A stretch of DNA of 64,000 nt from Diacronema lutheri (GCA_019448385.1 JAGTXO010000051.1:186001-250000), one strand, 5' to 3'. Positions 30,820 through 42,232 are shown, numbered from the stretch's first letter. The notes: a model not told the origin generated them from the letters alone. Made by a program: numbers and translations.

Positions 30820-32050
30820 GGCGTCGCGCGGCCGCCGCGCGCAGCGGCCGAGCACGGCGTGCGTCCGTCGGTACGACGGCGCGCACGCCCTCAAAGTCGC
30901 ACCAAGCACGGGCAGGCACGAGCGCTGCGCGCGCTCGGGGTCGCAAGCCGGCGAGGGTTGTGTCGCAGCGCGGAGGAAGCGAGCACCGTCGCGCGCGGCA
31001 CAGCACTGCAGGGAGGGGGGCGCTGGCGCATGAGGGGCACCGCCGAACGGATCGCGAGGCTTTGGCAGCAGCGGGCCGACGGCGAAGAAATGGCTAGCCG
31101 TCTGCATGTCCATGGGGCCCATCCACCACCCGCGCCGCCCAAGGGGACGAGCTGACTGCCTAGGGCGTTTTCGAATACATTGTGCAGGACGGGCCGCGGC
31201 CCATGCACAGCTCCAAGCTGCCACGCGAGGCGTCGGATTCTGATCCGACGGGCTCGCACGTCGGCGGAGCGCACCCAAGCCCGCCGACTTGCGAGCAAGG
31301 GCGGCCGAGAGTGCGATGAGCCGTGCGTTTGTCGAGACGTCACCGAACGCTCTGGCGCAGCGCAGTCCGGTGAGCGCATGCGGCACCTGAGCGGACATCG
31401 CGCACACGGCAGCGCGGGACGCGGCAGTGACGCCTGTGAGCAAGCGCGCGCTTCGATGCCGCCAGCTGCGGGGACAGCTCAGCGCGTGTTGCTCAGTCCC
31501 TTAGATGTTCATGTGTTTCGCCTTCACCAGCGTATCAAGCTTCGGCCACAGTGCCGTAGGCACTCCTCATTGCAAAGCGCGCCATCGCGCGCATCGCTCG
31601 AGGCCTGCCGCGCACGCACCTTGTCGCGGAGCGCAAAGTGCTGCGCACGCGCTTGCCGCGGCGCGCCAGCTCGTTGGCGCCATCGGCGACAAGGACACGC
31701 GTGCTCTCCCCCGAGCGACCCACGCGCTCGAGTGCTTTTCTCGTCAGAACGTGCGCCATCGCCGCGCGAGCCGCGCGACGCGACAACGCGAGGCAGTCGC
31801 ACGCGCGCTTTTTAAAAAATACGAACGACGCTTACAGGCGCGTAAGCAGGAGGGGCGCGCACGGGGCCGAGGCGTGACGGAGGGAGCGAGCGAAAGGGCG
31901 CACGCAACATCAGGCCGGATTCAGGGCGTCGACCCTGTGCACGCCGGCAGCGGGGACGCTTCTTGAAAATCGGGCATGGTGGGATGGCGCCATCCCTCTC
32001 GCGAACGGCATTTCGCATCAGTCATCACGCATCTCCACCTCGTGCTCCAC
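30820..32050. other. Intergenic region without a convincing gene
   Basis: About 1.2 kb between the ANP32-like gene and the methyltransferase gene. Open frames here are short and inconsistent. A SINE-like repeat occupies 31815-31970. I see no tRNA or other structured RNA. Confidence 0.5.
31815..31970 (+). repeat. Solitary SINE-like repeat
   Basis: Contains the family core (GGAGCGAGCGAAAGGGCGCA, then GGGCGTCGACCCTGTGCACG and CGGCAGCGGGG) outside the array. It is preceded by TTTTTAAAAAATACGAACG and followed by CTTCTTGAAAATC. Being free of the LINE remnant, it argues that the repeat moves on its own. Confidence 0.6.
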
Positions 32051-33220
32051 TCATGGCGCCAGCTCGCCCGCGTCGGGCCCATCGCCGCGCCGACGCTTGC
32101 GCACGCCGTCATCCTCGGCCCGAGCCTCCGCCTTGCGCCGCGCGGCGGTGAGCGTTCGCTTGCGCGGGTCGCGCGCGTCGAGCGCATGGTACGGAAGGTG
32201 GCGGATGCTGCGCACTATGTCCACGCCCGCGCGCCACGCGGCGAGCGCCTCGGCGCGCGCGCCGCCTGTCGGTGGCTGCGCCGGCCGCTGCCGCGCCCAA
32301 AATGCCGCGGTCAGCACCACCGGCGCCGCAGCGCACAGGTCGACGCACCACAGCGCAAAGTGGCGCGTGCGCACGTCGCGCGCGCTCTTGAGGAAGCGCT
32401 CGGCGTACCGGTATTGCGCGCGCGGCACGATGCAGATCGGCTCGGCTGGCGCGCCGCCCGGCATAAACGTGAGGCGCATGACCTTCGAAAAATGGTCGCG
32501 CTCTGTGTTCAAATAGACGAAATTGGGGAGCAGCACGACCCACGGCCGGCCGGACGCGCGGCAAAAGCGAAGGCAGCGCTCGACGTGGTCGCCGCCCCAC
32601 GGCGGGTTCGTCACAAGCACGTCAAAGTCAGGCGTCGATTTGTCGGCGATCGCAGCGTAAAAATCGACGCACTCGTGGTGTACGCGCGCAAAGCCCAGGG
32701 ACGCGAGGTGGCGCTTGGCGGCGCCGGCGCAATAGTACGGATCGTAGATGCGCAGCGCAGCCGGCGTCGTGCCGAGCGCGCCCGCCAGCAGCCGCAGCAG
32801 CGGCGCGATGTGCTCGTATGCGGCGAGCGGGGTCTCGCACTGGTCGAGTGCGTCGACCGGGAACGGCCACGATGCCGGCGCGTCGCCGTCGCCGCCGTCA
32901 GCGTCTGCGCCGATAAGCGGCGCGCCGAATGGGCCCGTGCGCGCTCCGCGCGCCGGCCGCGCCGCGGGCGACGCGGCGCAGCGCGTGCACCGCGGCTCCG
33001 CGCGCTTCCACTGCCGCTTTGTGAAGTGCTCGGCGGTGAGCTGCGCGCCGCACCCGCCCGCGCACGCGCGCGCCTTTCGCGCGGGCGACTTTGGTGGGTC
33101 GGGCTCGGGCGCGACGAACGCGCACGACGCGCACGTCGGCGCGCCGAGCTTCCACTGCCGCTTGGAGAAGGAGGCACCAGGCTGCTGCGCGCAGCATATC
33201 ATGCACATTTTTGTCGCCAT
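32051..33220 (-). CDS. Zinc-finger methyltransferase-like protein
   Basis: 389 residues, single exon. The N-terminus has two tandem zinc-binding units with the pattern CxxC, then F(S/T)KRQWK, then CxxC (CMICC to CASC, and CAGGC to CTRC), similar to the Stc1-type zinc domain. The core has RIYDPYYCAGAAKRHL (a DPYYC AdoMet-site motif) followed by DFDVLVTNPPWGGDHVERC, the NPPW catalytic motif of amino-methyltransferases, and PWVVLLPNFVYLN. An Arg/Lys-rich tail (VRKRRRGD) could be a nuclear signal. The substrate (nucleic acid or protein) cannot be told from sequence. It is divergent from the calpain gene, with about 55 bp between starts. Confidence 0.75.
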   Translation of the reverse strand: MATKMCMICCAQQPGASFSKRQWKLGAPTCASCAFVAPEPDPPKSPARKARACAGGCGAQLTAEHFTKRQWKRAEPRCTRCAASPAARPARGARTGPFGAPLIGADADGGDGDAPASWPFPVDALDQCETPLAAYEHIAPLLRLLAGALGTTPAALRIYDPYYCAGAAKRHLASLGFARVHHECVDFYAAIADKSTPDFDVLVTNPPWGGDHVERCLRFCRASGRPWVVLLPNFVYLNTERDHFSKVMRLTFMPGGAPAEPICIVPRAQYRYAERFLKSARDVRTRHFALWCVDLCAAAPVVLTAAFWARQRPAQPPTGGARAEALAAWRAGVDIVRSIRHLPYHALDARDPRKRTLTAARRKAEARAEDDGVRKRRRGDGPDAGELAP

Positions 33221-33276
33221 CGTGCGTACGTGCGATGCGGCCGCCGGCGTGATCGACCTGCTGGACGCGGGACCGG

Positions 33277-36200
33277 ATGTCGGTCGTCGAGGTCATCGAC
33301 CTGGATGCGGATGACGACGGCGGCGTGCCGCCCTCGACAGCTGGCAACGAGTCGGGCACGCGCGGCGCGAAGCGCGCGCGCGCCGACGAGCCGGTGGCGC
33401 GACGGTCGACGGAGCTGCCCGCGCTCCTGCGCGTCGACCTGCCGAGCGTGCTCGCGCTCGGCGACGACGAGATCTCCATCGAGGCCGAGAGGCCGTGGCG
33501 CGTGATCGCGCGCGCGCACGAGAGTGCAGCTGCTGGGCCGTGGCGCGACCCCGATTTCCCGGCGACCTCGCAATCCATCTGCGGCAAGCCGGACAAGGAC
33601 AAGGGCGACGACGACCAAGACAACGGCGGCGCCGCGCCGCCGCCCGCTGCCGGCCAGCCGCCATCGTGCCGCTGCCGTCTGCCGTGCGAGCGCAAGGCCG
33701 TCAAGATGGACACGGCCAACAAGGGCCGCCTCTATTTCTGTTGCAACACGCGCGCGTGCGGATTCTTCGCATGGGCGGACGGCGGGCCGGTGGCGTCGCG
33801 CTCGAGAATGGCTGAGCTCAAGTGGGCGCGCCTGCCGCAGCTGGACGTCGTGTCGGACTATGGCTTTCGCGCGCAAGACCTGCGCCAGGGCGGCGTCGGC
33901 GACTGCTGGTTCATGTGCGCCCCCCCCCCCCCCCCCCCCCCCCCCGCCGCCACCGCCGCCCCCCCCCCCCCCCCCCCCCTCTCCCCCGGGCACCAAACAA
34001 CCCCCCCCCCCCCCCCCCCCCCCCCCCGCCGCCCCCCGCCCCCTTCCCCCCGGGCACCACCGCGCGTTTCCACGCGCCCACGCCCGGCGCCAACCGTACG
34101 GTGTGCGGCGCGCGTTCGCGCCAAGCCTCCACGCGCCGGCCTCGGTCCGAGTTCTGAGCCTTCCCGAGTTCCGAGCCTTTCCGATTTCCCGCCTCGGTCC
34201 GAGTTCCGAGCTTTCCGGCCCTCGCGCACTGCCAACCTGCGCTCGCGCGCGCTCGCGCGCGCACGCTCGGGCGCACGTTGGCAGGTCAGCACTCGCCGTC
34301 ATTGCGGAGCGACACGACCTGATTGCAAAGCTCTTCGTCGAGACGAGCAGGCAGCCTTCCGTGCGCGCCCTCTGCGCGCCCTCCACGCACCGCCCCTGCA
34401 GCGCGCGGCCCGCGCAGCTCGTGCTATGCTGCGTATGCGCCGCGGGGTGGTTGTGGATGGGCGGTTGGGCGGTTGTGGATGGGCGGCTGGGCGGTTGTGC
34501 ACGGGCGGTTGGGCGGTTGTGGACGGGCGGTTGGGCGGTTGGGCGGTTGAGCGGTGCGCCTGCGCCCGCCCTCTGCCCTCGTGCGGCCTCTTCACTAAAC
34601 CTCACGAGCGCACCAACCGCTCAACCGCCCAACCGCCCATCCACAACCGCCCAACCGCCCATCCACAACCGCCCATCCACAACCGCCCAACCGCCCAACT
34701 CACCCGCCCGACCGCCCAATGCGCGCCGTCTCGATCACCACCATGCGCGCCGCCGGCCGCGCCCCGCGGGCAGGGCGCGTACGCTCTCCGCCTCTTTCTC
34801 GACGGGCGATGGCAGGTCATCCTTGTCGACGACCACCTGCCCGTCACGAGCGCGCCGCGCCGGCCCGACCTCGCCTTTGACACCAAGCTCGCGTTCTGCC
34901 GCACGACGTCGCCGCACGGCGCGCAGCATTTGTGGGCGTCGCTCGTCGAGAAGGCGTACGCCAAGGCGCACGGCAGTTACAGCTCCATCTCGGGCGGCGA
35001 GATCTCAGAGGCGATGCTCGACCTGACAGGCTGCCCGACGGTGCGCCCCCAGCCCCCCCTCCGCCCCCCCCCCCCCCCCCCCCACCCACCTGAACCCTAA
35101 TCTTAACCCTGACCCCGCACCACCCGTGACTGCGCACACGTGACGCAGGTGACGCTCGACCTGGACGAAGCGCACGATTTCAGCCTCCTGTGGCAGAGGC
35201 TGCGCGCGTGCAGCTGGCTCGGCCTTCCGCTTGGCTGCGCGACCGCGCACGACCCGCAGTTACGCGAGGTCGGCCTCTGCGGCAGCCATGCGTACTCGAT
35301 CCTCGAAGTGCGCGAGGCGCGCGCGCGGTCCGGCGGTCCGGCGGTCCGGCTCGTGCGCATCCGCAATCCGCATGGCGTCGGCGAGTGGACAGGCGCGTGG
35401 AGCGACAAGTCCGCGGAGTGGGCGCAGCTGCTCGGCTCGGAGGCGCGCGACCTCGAGCGGACGGGCGTCAATGACGGAACCTTTTGGATGGAGCTCACGC
35501 ATTTCGTCATGGGCTTTGCGCTTGTCGATGTGTCGCTCGCGCACCGCGGCTGGCACGCGCGCTCCTGCCAGAACGCCTTCCCCTTCGACAAGAAGTCGGG
35601 CCGTCGGCTCTGCGCCTCCTCGTGCGCGCGCCACGCCACGCCAGCGCCGCACGGACGCGTGCGGCGCTGGCGCCGCGCTGGCGCCGCGCGCGCTCCGCGC
35701 GCGCTGCAGCGTCGCCATCGTTCGCTCCGCGCGCGCCACGCGCCTACGCACCCACAGCACCCGTCCGCCACGCGCCTTCCCCTTCTCGCGCGCCGTCGCC
35801 GGCCCATCGCGCCGCCGCGCAGCTACCTCGTGCGGTGCGCGCAGCCGACGACCTTTTACGTCCTCGCCCTCCAACCGACGAAGCGCGGCGCGTGGTGCCG
35901 GCAGGACCGCAAAAAGTCGTACCGACATGGCGACGTTAGCGTGCTGATCGCGCGCCTCTCCGACGACGGCTCGACGCTCGCGGAGATCGTCGGCTACGGC
36001 CTGCGCGGCGCCGAGCGCGGCTCGCGCGCCTTTGGCGCGCGGCTCGCGCGCGCCGGCGCCGTCTACATCGTGATGCCTTTGTGTCTTGGCTCGCCGCCGA
36101 CCGCTGCGGAGATCAGTCGAGCAGCACCATTCGTCGTGCGCTTCTTCGCGTCCGAGCCGCTCGAGATCACGCCCGTGCCCTCGGGCACGGATGCGCCGCC

Positions 36201-37702
36201 CCTCGGCGTCCGTGGCGCGCGCGGCGGCGGCGTCCGCGGCGCGCGCGGCGGCGGCGGCGCGCGCGGCGGCGCGAAGGAGGAGCGCGCGCAGGGGACGCGC
36301 GCAAAGGCGGGCGCGCCACGCGCCGACTGCGCGCGGCGGACAGACAGCGCAGCGTGCGACTCGCTTGACGAAGATGACGGCGACTTTCGCGGCGTTGACA
36401 GCGCCGCCGCCGCGCCGCGCACGGCAACCGCTGCTCCTGCCGGGCGTTCCGGGCGTTCCGATCCGGGGGGCGCGCGCCAGTCCGGACCGCCCTTGTCGCC
36501 GCCGTGCGCGCGCACGCAGCCGTCAGTCAAAGCGCTGCGCGCCGCGATTGAATACTGGAGCGCGCGCGCGCTGCAGCTTGTCGTTACGGGCGGCGGTGGA
36601 TGCGCCGACGTCGCCGGTCTGCGCGGCGGTTACGGCGGTCCGGGCGGCTGTGTCGGCGGTTACGGCGGTCCGGGCGGCTGTGTCGGCGGTCCGGGCGGCA
36701 GCGGCGGCGGCGGCGGCGGCTCGGCGTACGGCGCGCGCTCTCGCGTGACCGAGGCTGCGGAGGCTGCGCTGCTCGAGGCGTCGGCCGAGCGCGTCTCGCG
36801 CACCGCCGCCCGGTTGAGCGCGCGCCTCACCGCCGTCATCGCGCGCGGCGGCGGCTGCGCGCTCGTCCTCGCCGCAAATTTTGACCACGTGCACGACGCG
36901 CACGTCGATGTGCTCGCCTACGCCAAGACGCACGTGGCGCGCACGGCGGACGGGCCCCTGGCCAGCGACCAGGCGCTTGGCGCGGCCTACGCCGAGCGGC
37001 TCAAGGCCAAGGCCGCCGCGCGCGCCGCGGCCGACGCGGCGCGCGCGGCGGCGAGTGGGCGCGTGCTCCCATCGCCACCGGTCGAGCGCGCCTCGAGCGG
37101 CGGCTTTCGTTGGCCCGCCAAGTGGGCGGCGTTCTGCGCGCGAGGGCTGGTCGTACCACCACGCACGCAGCGTCTGCTCCTTGTCCTTTGCTCGTCCGGC
37201 ATGCAGGCGCAGCTCGGCGAGCTCGAGGTGAAGCTCGCGGCGCCGGCGGTGGTGGCGAGCGCGCCGGCGTGCGTCGGAGGCGTGCACGGAGGCGTGCGCG
37301 GAGGGGGGACTGAAGGCTGCCGCGGCGGGAGAGGCGGCGCGGGGCCGGGCGGGGCCAAAGCGGCGCCATCGCGCGCGCAGCCGCCGCTCGAGTCATTCTT
37401 CGCGCGCGCGCAGCCGCCGCACGCGACGGGTATGGGCAGGTCGGACGCCGGCGCGGCGGGGCCATATGCGCCTGGCGACAGCCGTGCGGACGGCGCCGCG
37501 CACGCGGGAGAGCGCTCGGCGCCGCCCGCGCGCGTCGCCGCGGCTGGCATCTTTGCCGCGATGCGCCTCGGCAGCGCGGACGTGGCGGCGCTCGCCGCGC
37601 TGAGCGCTGCCATCGACCTGCGCGACTCGGCGCAGCAGGCGGCGGCGGACGCCAACTTGGAGGCGGCGCTCGCGGCCAGCATCGCCGATGCCGCCGGCGG
37701 CG

Positions 37703-37742
<40 letters not shown>

Positions 37743-38325
37743 CAGTGGCGGCGGTGGCGGCAGTGACGATGGCGGTGGCGGTGGCAGCGCCGGTGGCGGG
37801 AATTCCGAAATGGACGCTGCGCTCTCCGCCGCGATTGCCGCCAGCTTGGCGCACGCCCGTGAGCGCGGCGGCGCGCGTGGCGGCAATGGCGGCAAAGGGC
37901 CTGACCCGGATGCAGGCCTGCTAGCCACAGGCGCAGAGGATGACGACGACGCCGAGCTGCGCCGAGCGATTGAGCTCAGCCTGCGCGCACGCGCGCCTTG
38001 GCCCGCAAAAGGGCCGACGGCGGGCGGCCAGCCCGTCGTCATTGATTTGGACGGCGAATTGGACGTGCACGATGGAGGCGGCAACTGCGATGGCGGCGCG
38101 GGCGGCAGCGCGGGCGGCGGCGACGAGCGAGATCGCGCGAGCGACGCGGTTGGTTGGAGCGATGGCGTCGCACGATGGCGCAAGCCTGCAGCCGCGCATG
38201 CGGGTCATTCGGACGCGGTGGCCGCGCCCGCTGCCGCCGAGTGCGGCGTGGAGTCGACGCCGCTCAGCGCGCACGAGCTGCGCGAGGCGCGGCTGCGCCA
38301 CTTCCAGTCGCACCGACGCGCGTGA
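33277..38325 (+). CDS. Calpain-type cysteine protease with GRF zinc finger, UIM and SIM motifs
   Basis: Five exons (33277-33914, 34285-34360, 34774-35040, 35149-35594, 35823-38325), all GT-AG with consistent phases, give 1309 residues. Order: SUMO-interacting motif VVEVIDLD (3-10); zf-GRF (131-170: CRCRLPC, NKGRLYFCC, ACGFFAWADG); and the calpain core with QGGVGDCWF (Cys210), GSHAYS (His374) and RIRNPHGVGEW (Asn400), so the triad is complete. A domain III-like segment follows, then a long low-complexity region with an AxxxS-type ubiquitin-interacting motif (DDAELRRAIELSLRA) and weaker repeats (LEAALAASIADA, LSAAIAASLAHA), and a second SIM (PVVIDLDGELD). It is probably a nuclear or chromatin-linked protease acting on SUMO- or ubiquitin-marked proteins; that role is inferred. 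Confidence 0.82.
33915..34284 (+). other. Calpain intron 1 with long poly-C tracts
   Basis: The intron interrupts the codon after GDCWF. It holds several runs of 19-30 C residues (33920 to about 34026) and then a stretch of repeated TTCCGAG-type words. Such C runs can form i-motif or, on the other strand, G-quadruplex structures. Confidence 0.7.
34361..34773 (+). repeat. Calpain intron 2 with inverted minisatellite arms
   Basis: A G-rich array of GGGCGGTTGTGGAT-type units (about 34445-34560) faces a C-rich array of its complement (about 34612-34710) across about 50 bp. The transcript could fold into a long imperfect hairpin inside the intron. Confidence 0.75.
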
Positions 38326-38365
38326 GGCGCGCGTGCGGGGCGTGCAATATGTGCCCATCGAGCTT

Positions 38366-39625
38366 TTAAAAATCGCACCGAGGCACGCCCACTTCGGCGT
38401 CGCCCTCGACCAGGCTTCGAAAGACTGCGGGGCAGTGGCGAGCGCGGAGCGAGCCGATGAGCGTGCTCGCGTACGGCGGCGGCGTTGAGGAGGACTTCGA
38501 GTTGAGGGCTTCCGTGGTGCTCGCCTTCCGGTGCATGCCGCCGCGCGCGCCGCTCGCTCCGAGTCCGGCCCAAGGAGCGTCCGGCTGACCACGGGCACGC
38601 GTCCCAAGGCACGACGCTCGCTCCGCGCGCTGGACCTCGTGGTTGTACAGGTGCACGCATAGCAGCGATCCGTTGCGCTCCGCCTGCGCGAGCCGGGTGA
38701 GGATTGGCGACTTCACGTGCGCCGTCCTGCGCACCAAGTTGCGCGCCGAGTTGAAGGGCAAGATGGGCGCCGTGTCCTCAAAGGGCAAGCGGGCGATGCC
38801 AGCGCACCACGCCTCGTCCGGACTCGTCCGGCTGCCGGAGTGCTTGAGCGATGGGCAATGGGCCTTGGCGTGTGCGTCCCACATGCTCGGCCCCGTGCCG
38901 CCCCATTCTCGGCCGTGCGCCTCGAAACGCTGCGAAAACTCGGCCATGAGCGTCGCGAGCCACGGGTGCCCGGGCTGTTCGAAGCGGAACAGACCATTGT
39001 TGATCGACGTGGGCGGCGCCTGGTACGCGATGAAGCGCGCGGGCTGCGATCGTACGTCGCGCAGCACCACGTGGTCCAGGTCGAGGTACAGCCCGCCAAA
39101 TCTGTGCACGAGGGCGAGGCGCAGCGCGTTGGACCTCACGTTGCCCTCGAACGGACCGAGCGTGCCCGGGCCGTGCGCGCTGAAGAAGCGCGCGAGCGGC
39201 GTGCCCTCGAACGCGAGCGCGGGGCTGAGCGGCAGGACGAGCACGCTCGGCGTGTCGCGCTGCCGCCCGAGCGCGGCGTAGAGGCGGGAGACAAACGCCC
39301 CGTGCCTCGCGCGGAACGCGTCGACGTTCGAGACCCAAACGACGATTGCGACGGGTCGCTCGGCCGGCGCTCGGGCGGAGCGAGCGGCGGCGCGGATGAG
39401 CGACTCGAGCACGCACAGGTGCACGCGCCGTCCGCCGTCCGCGTACGCGGCGATCAGATGGACGAGCGAACGGCCGTGCGCGCTGCGGAGCTGGGCGTCG
39501 ACGGCGTGCGAGTCGCGCGCGGCCGCGAGGCTCGTGAGCCGAGCGAGCCAAGGATCGTCGACAGAGGGTGAGGCTGCGTGCGACGCCGCGAGCAGGGCTA
39601 CCACGACCGCTCGGAGCGGGCTCAT
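38366..39625 (-). CDS. Secretory-pathway glycosyltransferase with DXD motif
   Basis: 419 residues, single exon, starting with a signal peptide or anchor (MSPLRAVVVALLAASHAAS). The centre matches the glycosyltransferase sugar-binding region with DXD motif (alpha-1,4-glycosyltransferase type): RSNALRLALVHRFGGLYLDLDHVVL with LDLD at 181-184, then a GTGPSMW and a WCAGI segment. The DXD aspartates bind Mn and the nucleotide sugar in the Golgi lumen. Donor and acceptor sugars cannot be predicted. The last 60 residues look unstructured. It ends 40 bp from the convergent calpain gene. Confidence 0.8.
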   Translation of the reverse strand: MSPLRAVVVALLAASHAASPSVDDPWLARLTSLAAARDSHAVDAQLRSAHGRSLVHLIAAYADGGRRVHLCVLESLIRAAARSARAPAERPVAIVVWVSNVDAFRARHGAFVSRLYAALGRQRDTPSVLVLPLSPALAFEGTPLARFFSAHGPGTLGPFEGNVRSNALRLALVHRFGGLYLDLDHVVLRDVRSQPARFIAYQAPPTSINNGLFRFEQPGHPWLATLMAEFSQRFEAHGREWGGTGPSMWDAHAKAHCPSLKHSGSRTSPDEAWCAGIARLPFEDTAPILPFNSARNLVRRTAHVKSPILTRLAQAERNGSLLCVHLYNHEVQRAERASCLGTRARGQPDAPWAGLGASGARGGMHRKASTTEALNSKSSSTPPPYASTLIGSLRARHCPAVFRSLVEGDAEVGVPRCDF

Positions 39626-39764
39626 GCCGTCCGACCCGAAGACCAGCCGTCCTGGTCTTCAGGTCGCCTCGTGACTGAGATTGATGACTGACCGTCGTGG
39701 GACTTGACGTGGCAGCGGAGAGCAGCCGCAGTCGCTTGCCTGCAGAGGCGCTGAATGCCTTCGC

Positions 39765-41961
39765 TCAGCCCGCGGCCTGCTTCTCGGCGCTAGCCGCGCG
39801 CGCGGCCACCAGCTCCACTTCAAATCCGCCTGTCGGCACCGCCCGCCAGAACTCGTGCGCCAAGTCGCCGTCGTCGTCCCGCACCAGGCTCGGATCATGC
39901 CGCGCCTCGGCCGCTCCCATCGTCTCCCACTCCGATGCGTACACGTCCACACTGTCCGCATCCTGTATCACTGGCCGACGCGCGCGGCGCTCCCGCACAA
40001 GTCTGTCCTTCTCCGCCTGCGCGGTGGACGGCGCGGCGCGGCGAGGGGCGGACGGCGAGGGGCGGACGGCGAGGGGCGGACGGCGAGGGGCGGTCGGCGA
40101 GGGGCGGACGGCGAGGGGCGGACGGCGAGGGGCGGACGGCGAGGGGCGGACGGCGAGGGGCGGACGGCGAGGGGCGCGCGGCGCGTGTGCGTGACGCGCG
40201 AGCACTGCGCGCACGCGCGCGCGAGGTTGACGCGCCGCCGCGGGCGGGCGAGCGGGCGGGCGGGCGGGGGACGTGCTGCCGAGGCGCCATGCTTTTGCTA
40301 TGCTCCCGCCGTGCGCGTGCCACGCGCCCGGCGCGCGGTGTGCTCAGCGGAGCAAGGAGGGCAGGACGGGGGGCGGGTGCGCGTTGCGACCGGGGTCGCA
40401 ATTCCAAAAAGATGGAGCCTATTGGGTTGGCGCACGCACCTGCAGGTCTGCGAGCGTACGCCTGCGGCCATGCGGCCCACCGCCATCCGCGCGCCAGTCG
40501 CCGTCGGCGCCGCCGTCGGCGAGCGCGTTCATGTACACGCTGCGGCCGGGCGGCGTGCGAGGAATGGCGCGCGGCGGGGTGACGGGCGCGAGGGCGCGGC
40601 GATGCGCGGTGGCCAGCGCTCGCGGGCCGACGGCTGTGCCCGGCGCAGCGCGGCACGCGGCGGCGCCCGCGCGTGTGCGAAGGTGGCGGTGAGGCGCCTG
40701 CGGGCCGGGTCAAAGGAGGGGAGGGGGAAGACAAGAAAACTGGCGCATGGGCCGCCGCGCGCCTGCCGCGCTCGGCGCTGCGCACGCACCGGCCGACAGT
40801 GAGCGCTGCTGCCGCGTTGACGAAACTGCGTGACAGTGTCACCCACTCAGCCCAGCTGGCGCGCTCGAGCGCAACCGCCCACCGCGACAGCGCAACGCCG
40901 CCCTCCACGCCCGCGCGCTCGGATTGCAAAGGTGGGTGAGGGGCCCTGTAGCGCAAGCGCCCGAGCGCGGCGGCGAGCGCGAGCGCGGCGGCGAGCGCGA
41001 GCGGCAGGATCGACTGCACCAGCCTGTGGCGCAGCCACGCGGCCTCGTCGTGCGCGGCCGCAACGGGCACGAGCGCCGCGCTGGGGCTGGGGCTGCCGCC
41101 GGCGCGCGCGGCGCGCGCAGCGCGTGGAGGGAGGAGAGCTGCGGCGAGGCGGCCGGTGTATGCCGCGCACAGGATGGCCACCGCGAGGGCATCGAGGGCG
41201 AAGCCGCCAAGGTTCGTGTCGTGCTCCAGCGGCACGAGCGCGGGCGCGGACGCGCCGCCGCGCGTTGCGCTGCCAGCGCCGGTGACGCCGCCGCCGCCGG
41301 TGCCGCCGGCCGCCGCGAGCGCGGGCGCGGTCGAGCCGTGGGCGACAGTTTGCTGCGCGCACGCGACAATGGCGGCGGCCGGGATGGCGGCGAGCGCGAG
41401 CACGGTCGACCAGGGTAGGGCGTGCGCCGCGCCGACCAGCCGCCCGCTCGCCGCCGCGAGAATTGTCTGGGCGAGCGCTCGGAGAAGCGCTTGGCTTGGC
41501 GAGCGCGCCATCGCGAGAACGAGCGAGCCGACCGCGCCAAGGCCGTCGACCGCGCCCGCCGCGGCGGCTGCGGCATGCGAGCCGCCCGGCTGCGCGAGCC
41601 CTGGAAGCGCCGAGGAGCGCTCGTCTGGCGAGCGCAGCTGCTCGACGGTCGCGAGCACGTCGGCCGCGAGCGCGACGGCGAGCGCGGCGAGCGCGAGACC
41701 GCCTCCGCGCGCGCCCGAGCGGCGCAGCCGGTGGACGAGCAATGCGGTGGCGACGAGGCTGCATAGCGCGGGGACGGGCCCGAGCGCGGCCGCGAGCGCG
41801 GGCAGCGGCCAGCCGCGCGTGGCGGCGGCAAGGCAAGCAATGGCGACGCCGCCAAAGACGAGCGCGCACGGCGCGAGCGCGAGTTGCGCGACGGGGCCGC
41901 GCGCTCCGTCGCCGAGGCCGGCATATGGGTCGACGTCCGAACGCTGATTGGCTTGGGCCAT
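39765..41961 (-). CDS. Multi-pass membrane protein, hypothetical
   Basis: The first exon begins at ATG 41961 (MAQANQRSDVDPYAGLG) and contains about seven hydrophobic helices (for example LALAPCALVFGGVAIACLAA, LALAALAVALAADVLATV, LVQSILPLALAAALALAAAL). It ends around 40805. A second exon ending at 40440 (VYMNALADGG, RRTLADLQ then GTGCGT) and a last exon 40016-39765 (AEKDRLVRERRARRPVIQDADSVDVY to the stop after EKQAAG) have good splice sites and coding bias. The exact 5' edge of exon 2 is uncertain. The last intron carries a minisatellite. No family recognised. Confidence 0.55.
40025..40185. repeat. Intronic minisatellite (GGGGCGGACGGCGA units)
   Basis: About ten tandem units of roughly 14 bp (GGCGAGGGGCGGAC with GGTC variants) inside the last intron of the membrane-protein gene. 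It is open in all frames, which creates false long reading frames. Confidence 0.8.
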
Positions 41962-42094
41962 CGCGATGGGCGGCGTGCCGGCGGGCGCGAGGCTCGGAGG
42001 CCCTCGGCCCACGCGCGACGGCCGGAGGTGACGCCGCGCACGTGCGAGTCTGGAATCCAGCGAATAATAAAAAGGCACTTATACTCGGACGTCG

Positions 42095-42232
42095 GCCCGT
42101 TCAAAAGGCGGGTCAGCAGGAGGGACGTGTACGGGGCCGATGCGTGACGAACGGAGCGAGCGAAAGGGTGCACGCAGCGTCGGTCCGAAGGCAGAGCGTC
42201 GACCCTGTGCACGCCGGCAGCGGCAGCGTTGT
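42095..42232 (+). repeat. Solitary SINE-like repeat
   Basis: Core GGAGCGAGCGAAAGGGTGCA and GCGTCGACCCTGTGCACGCC, 20 bp upstream of a G20 run. Same family as 31815-31970. Confidence 0.55.

Noticed and set aside
31180-31815. Plus-strand frame of 211 residues
   Set aside because: No codon bias consistent with neighbours, no motif, and it overlaps shorter frames on both strands.
39895-40430. Continuation of the membrane-protein frame through the minisatellite
   Set aside because: The Arg/Pro-rich run comes from a tandem repeat inside an intron; the splice sites at 40440 and 40016 give a better ending.
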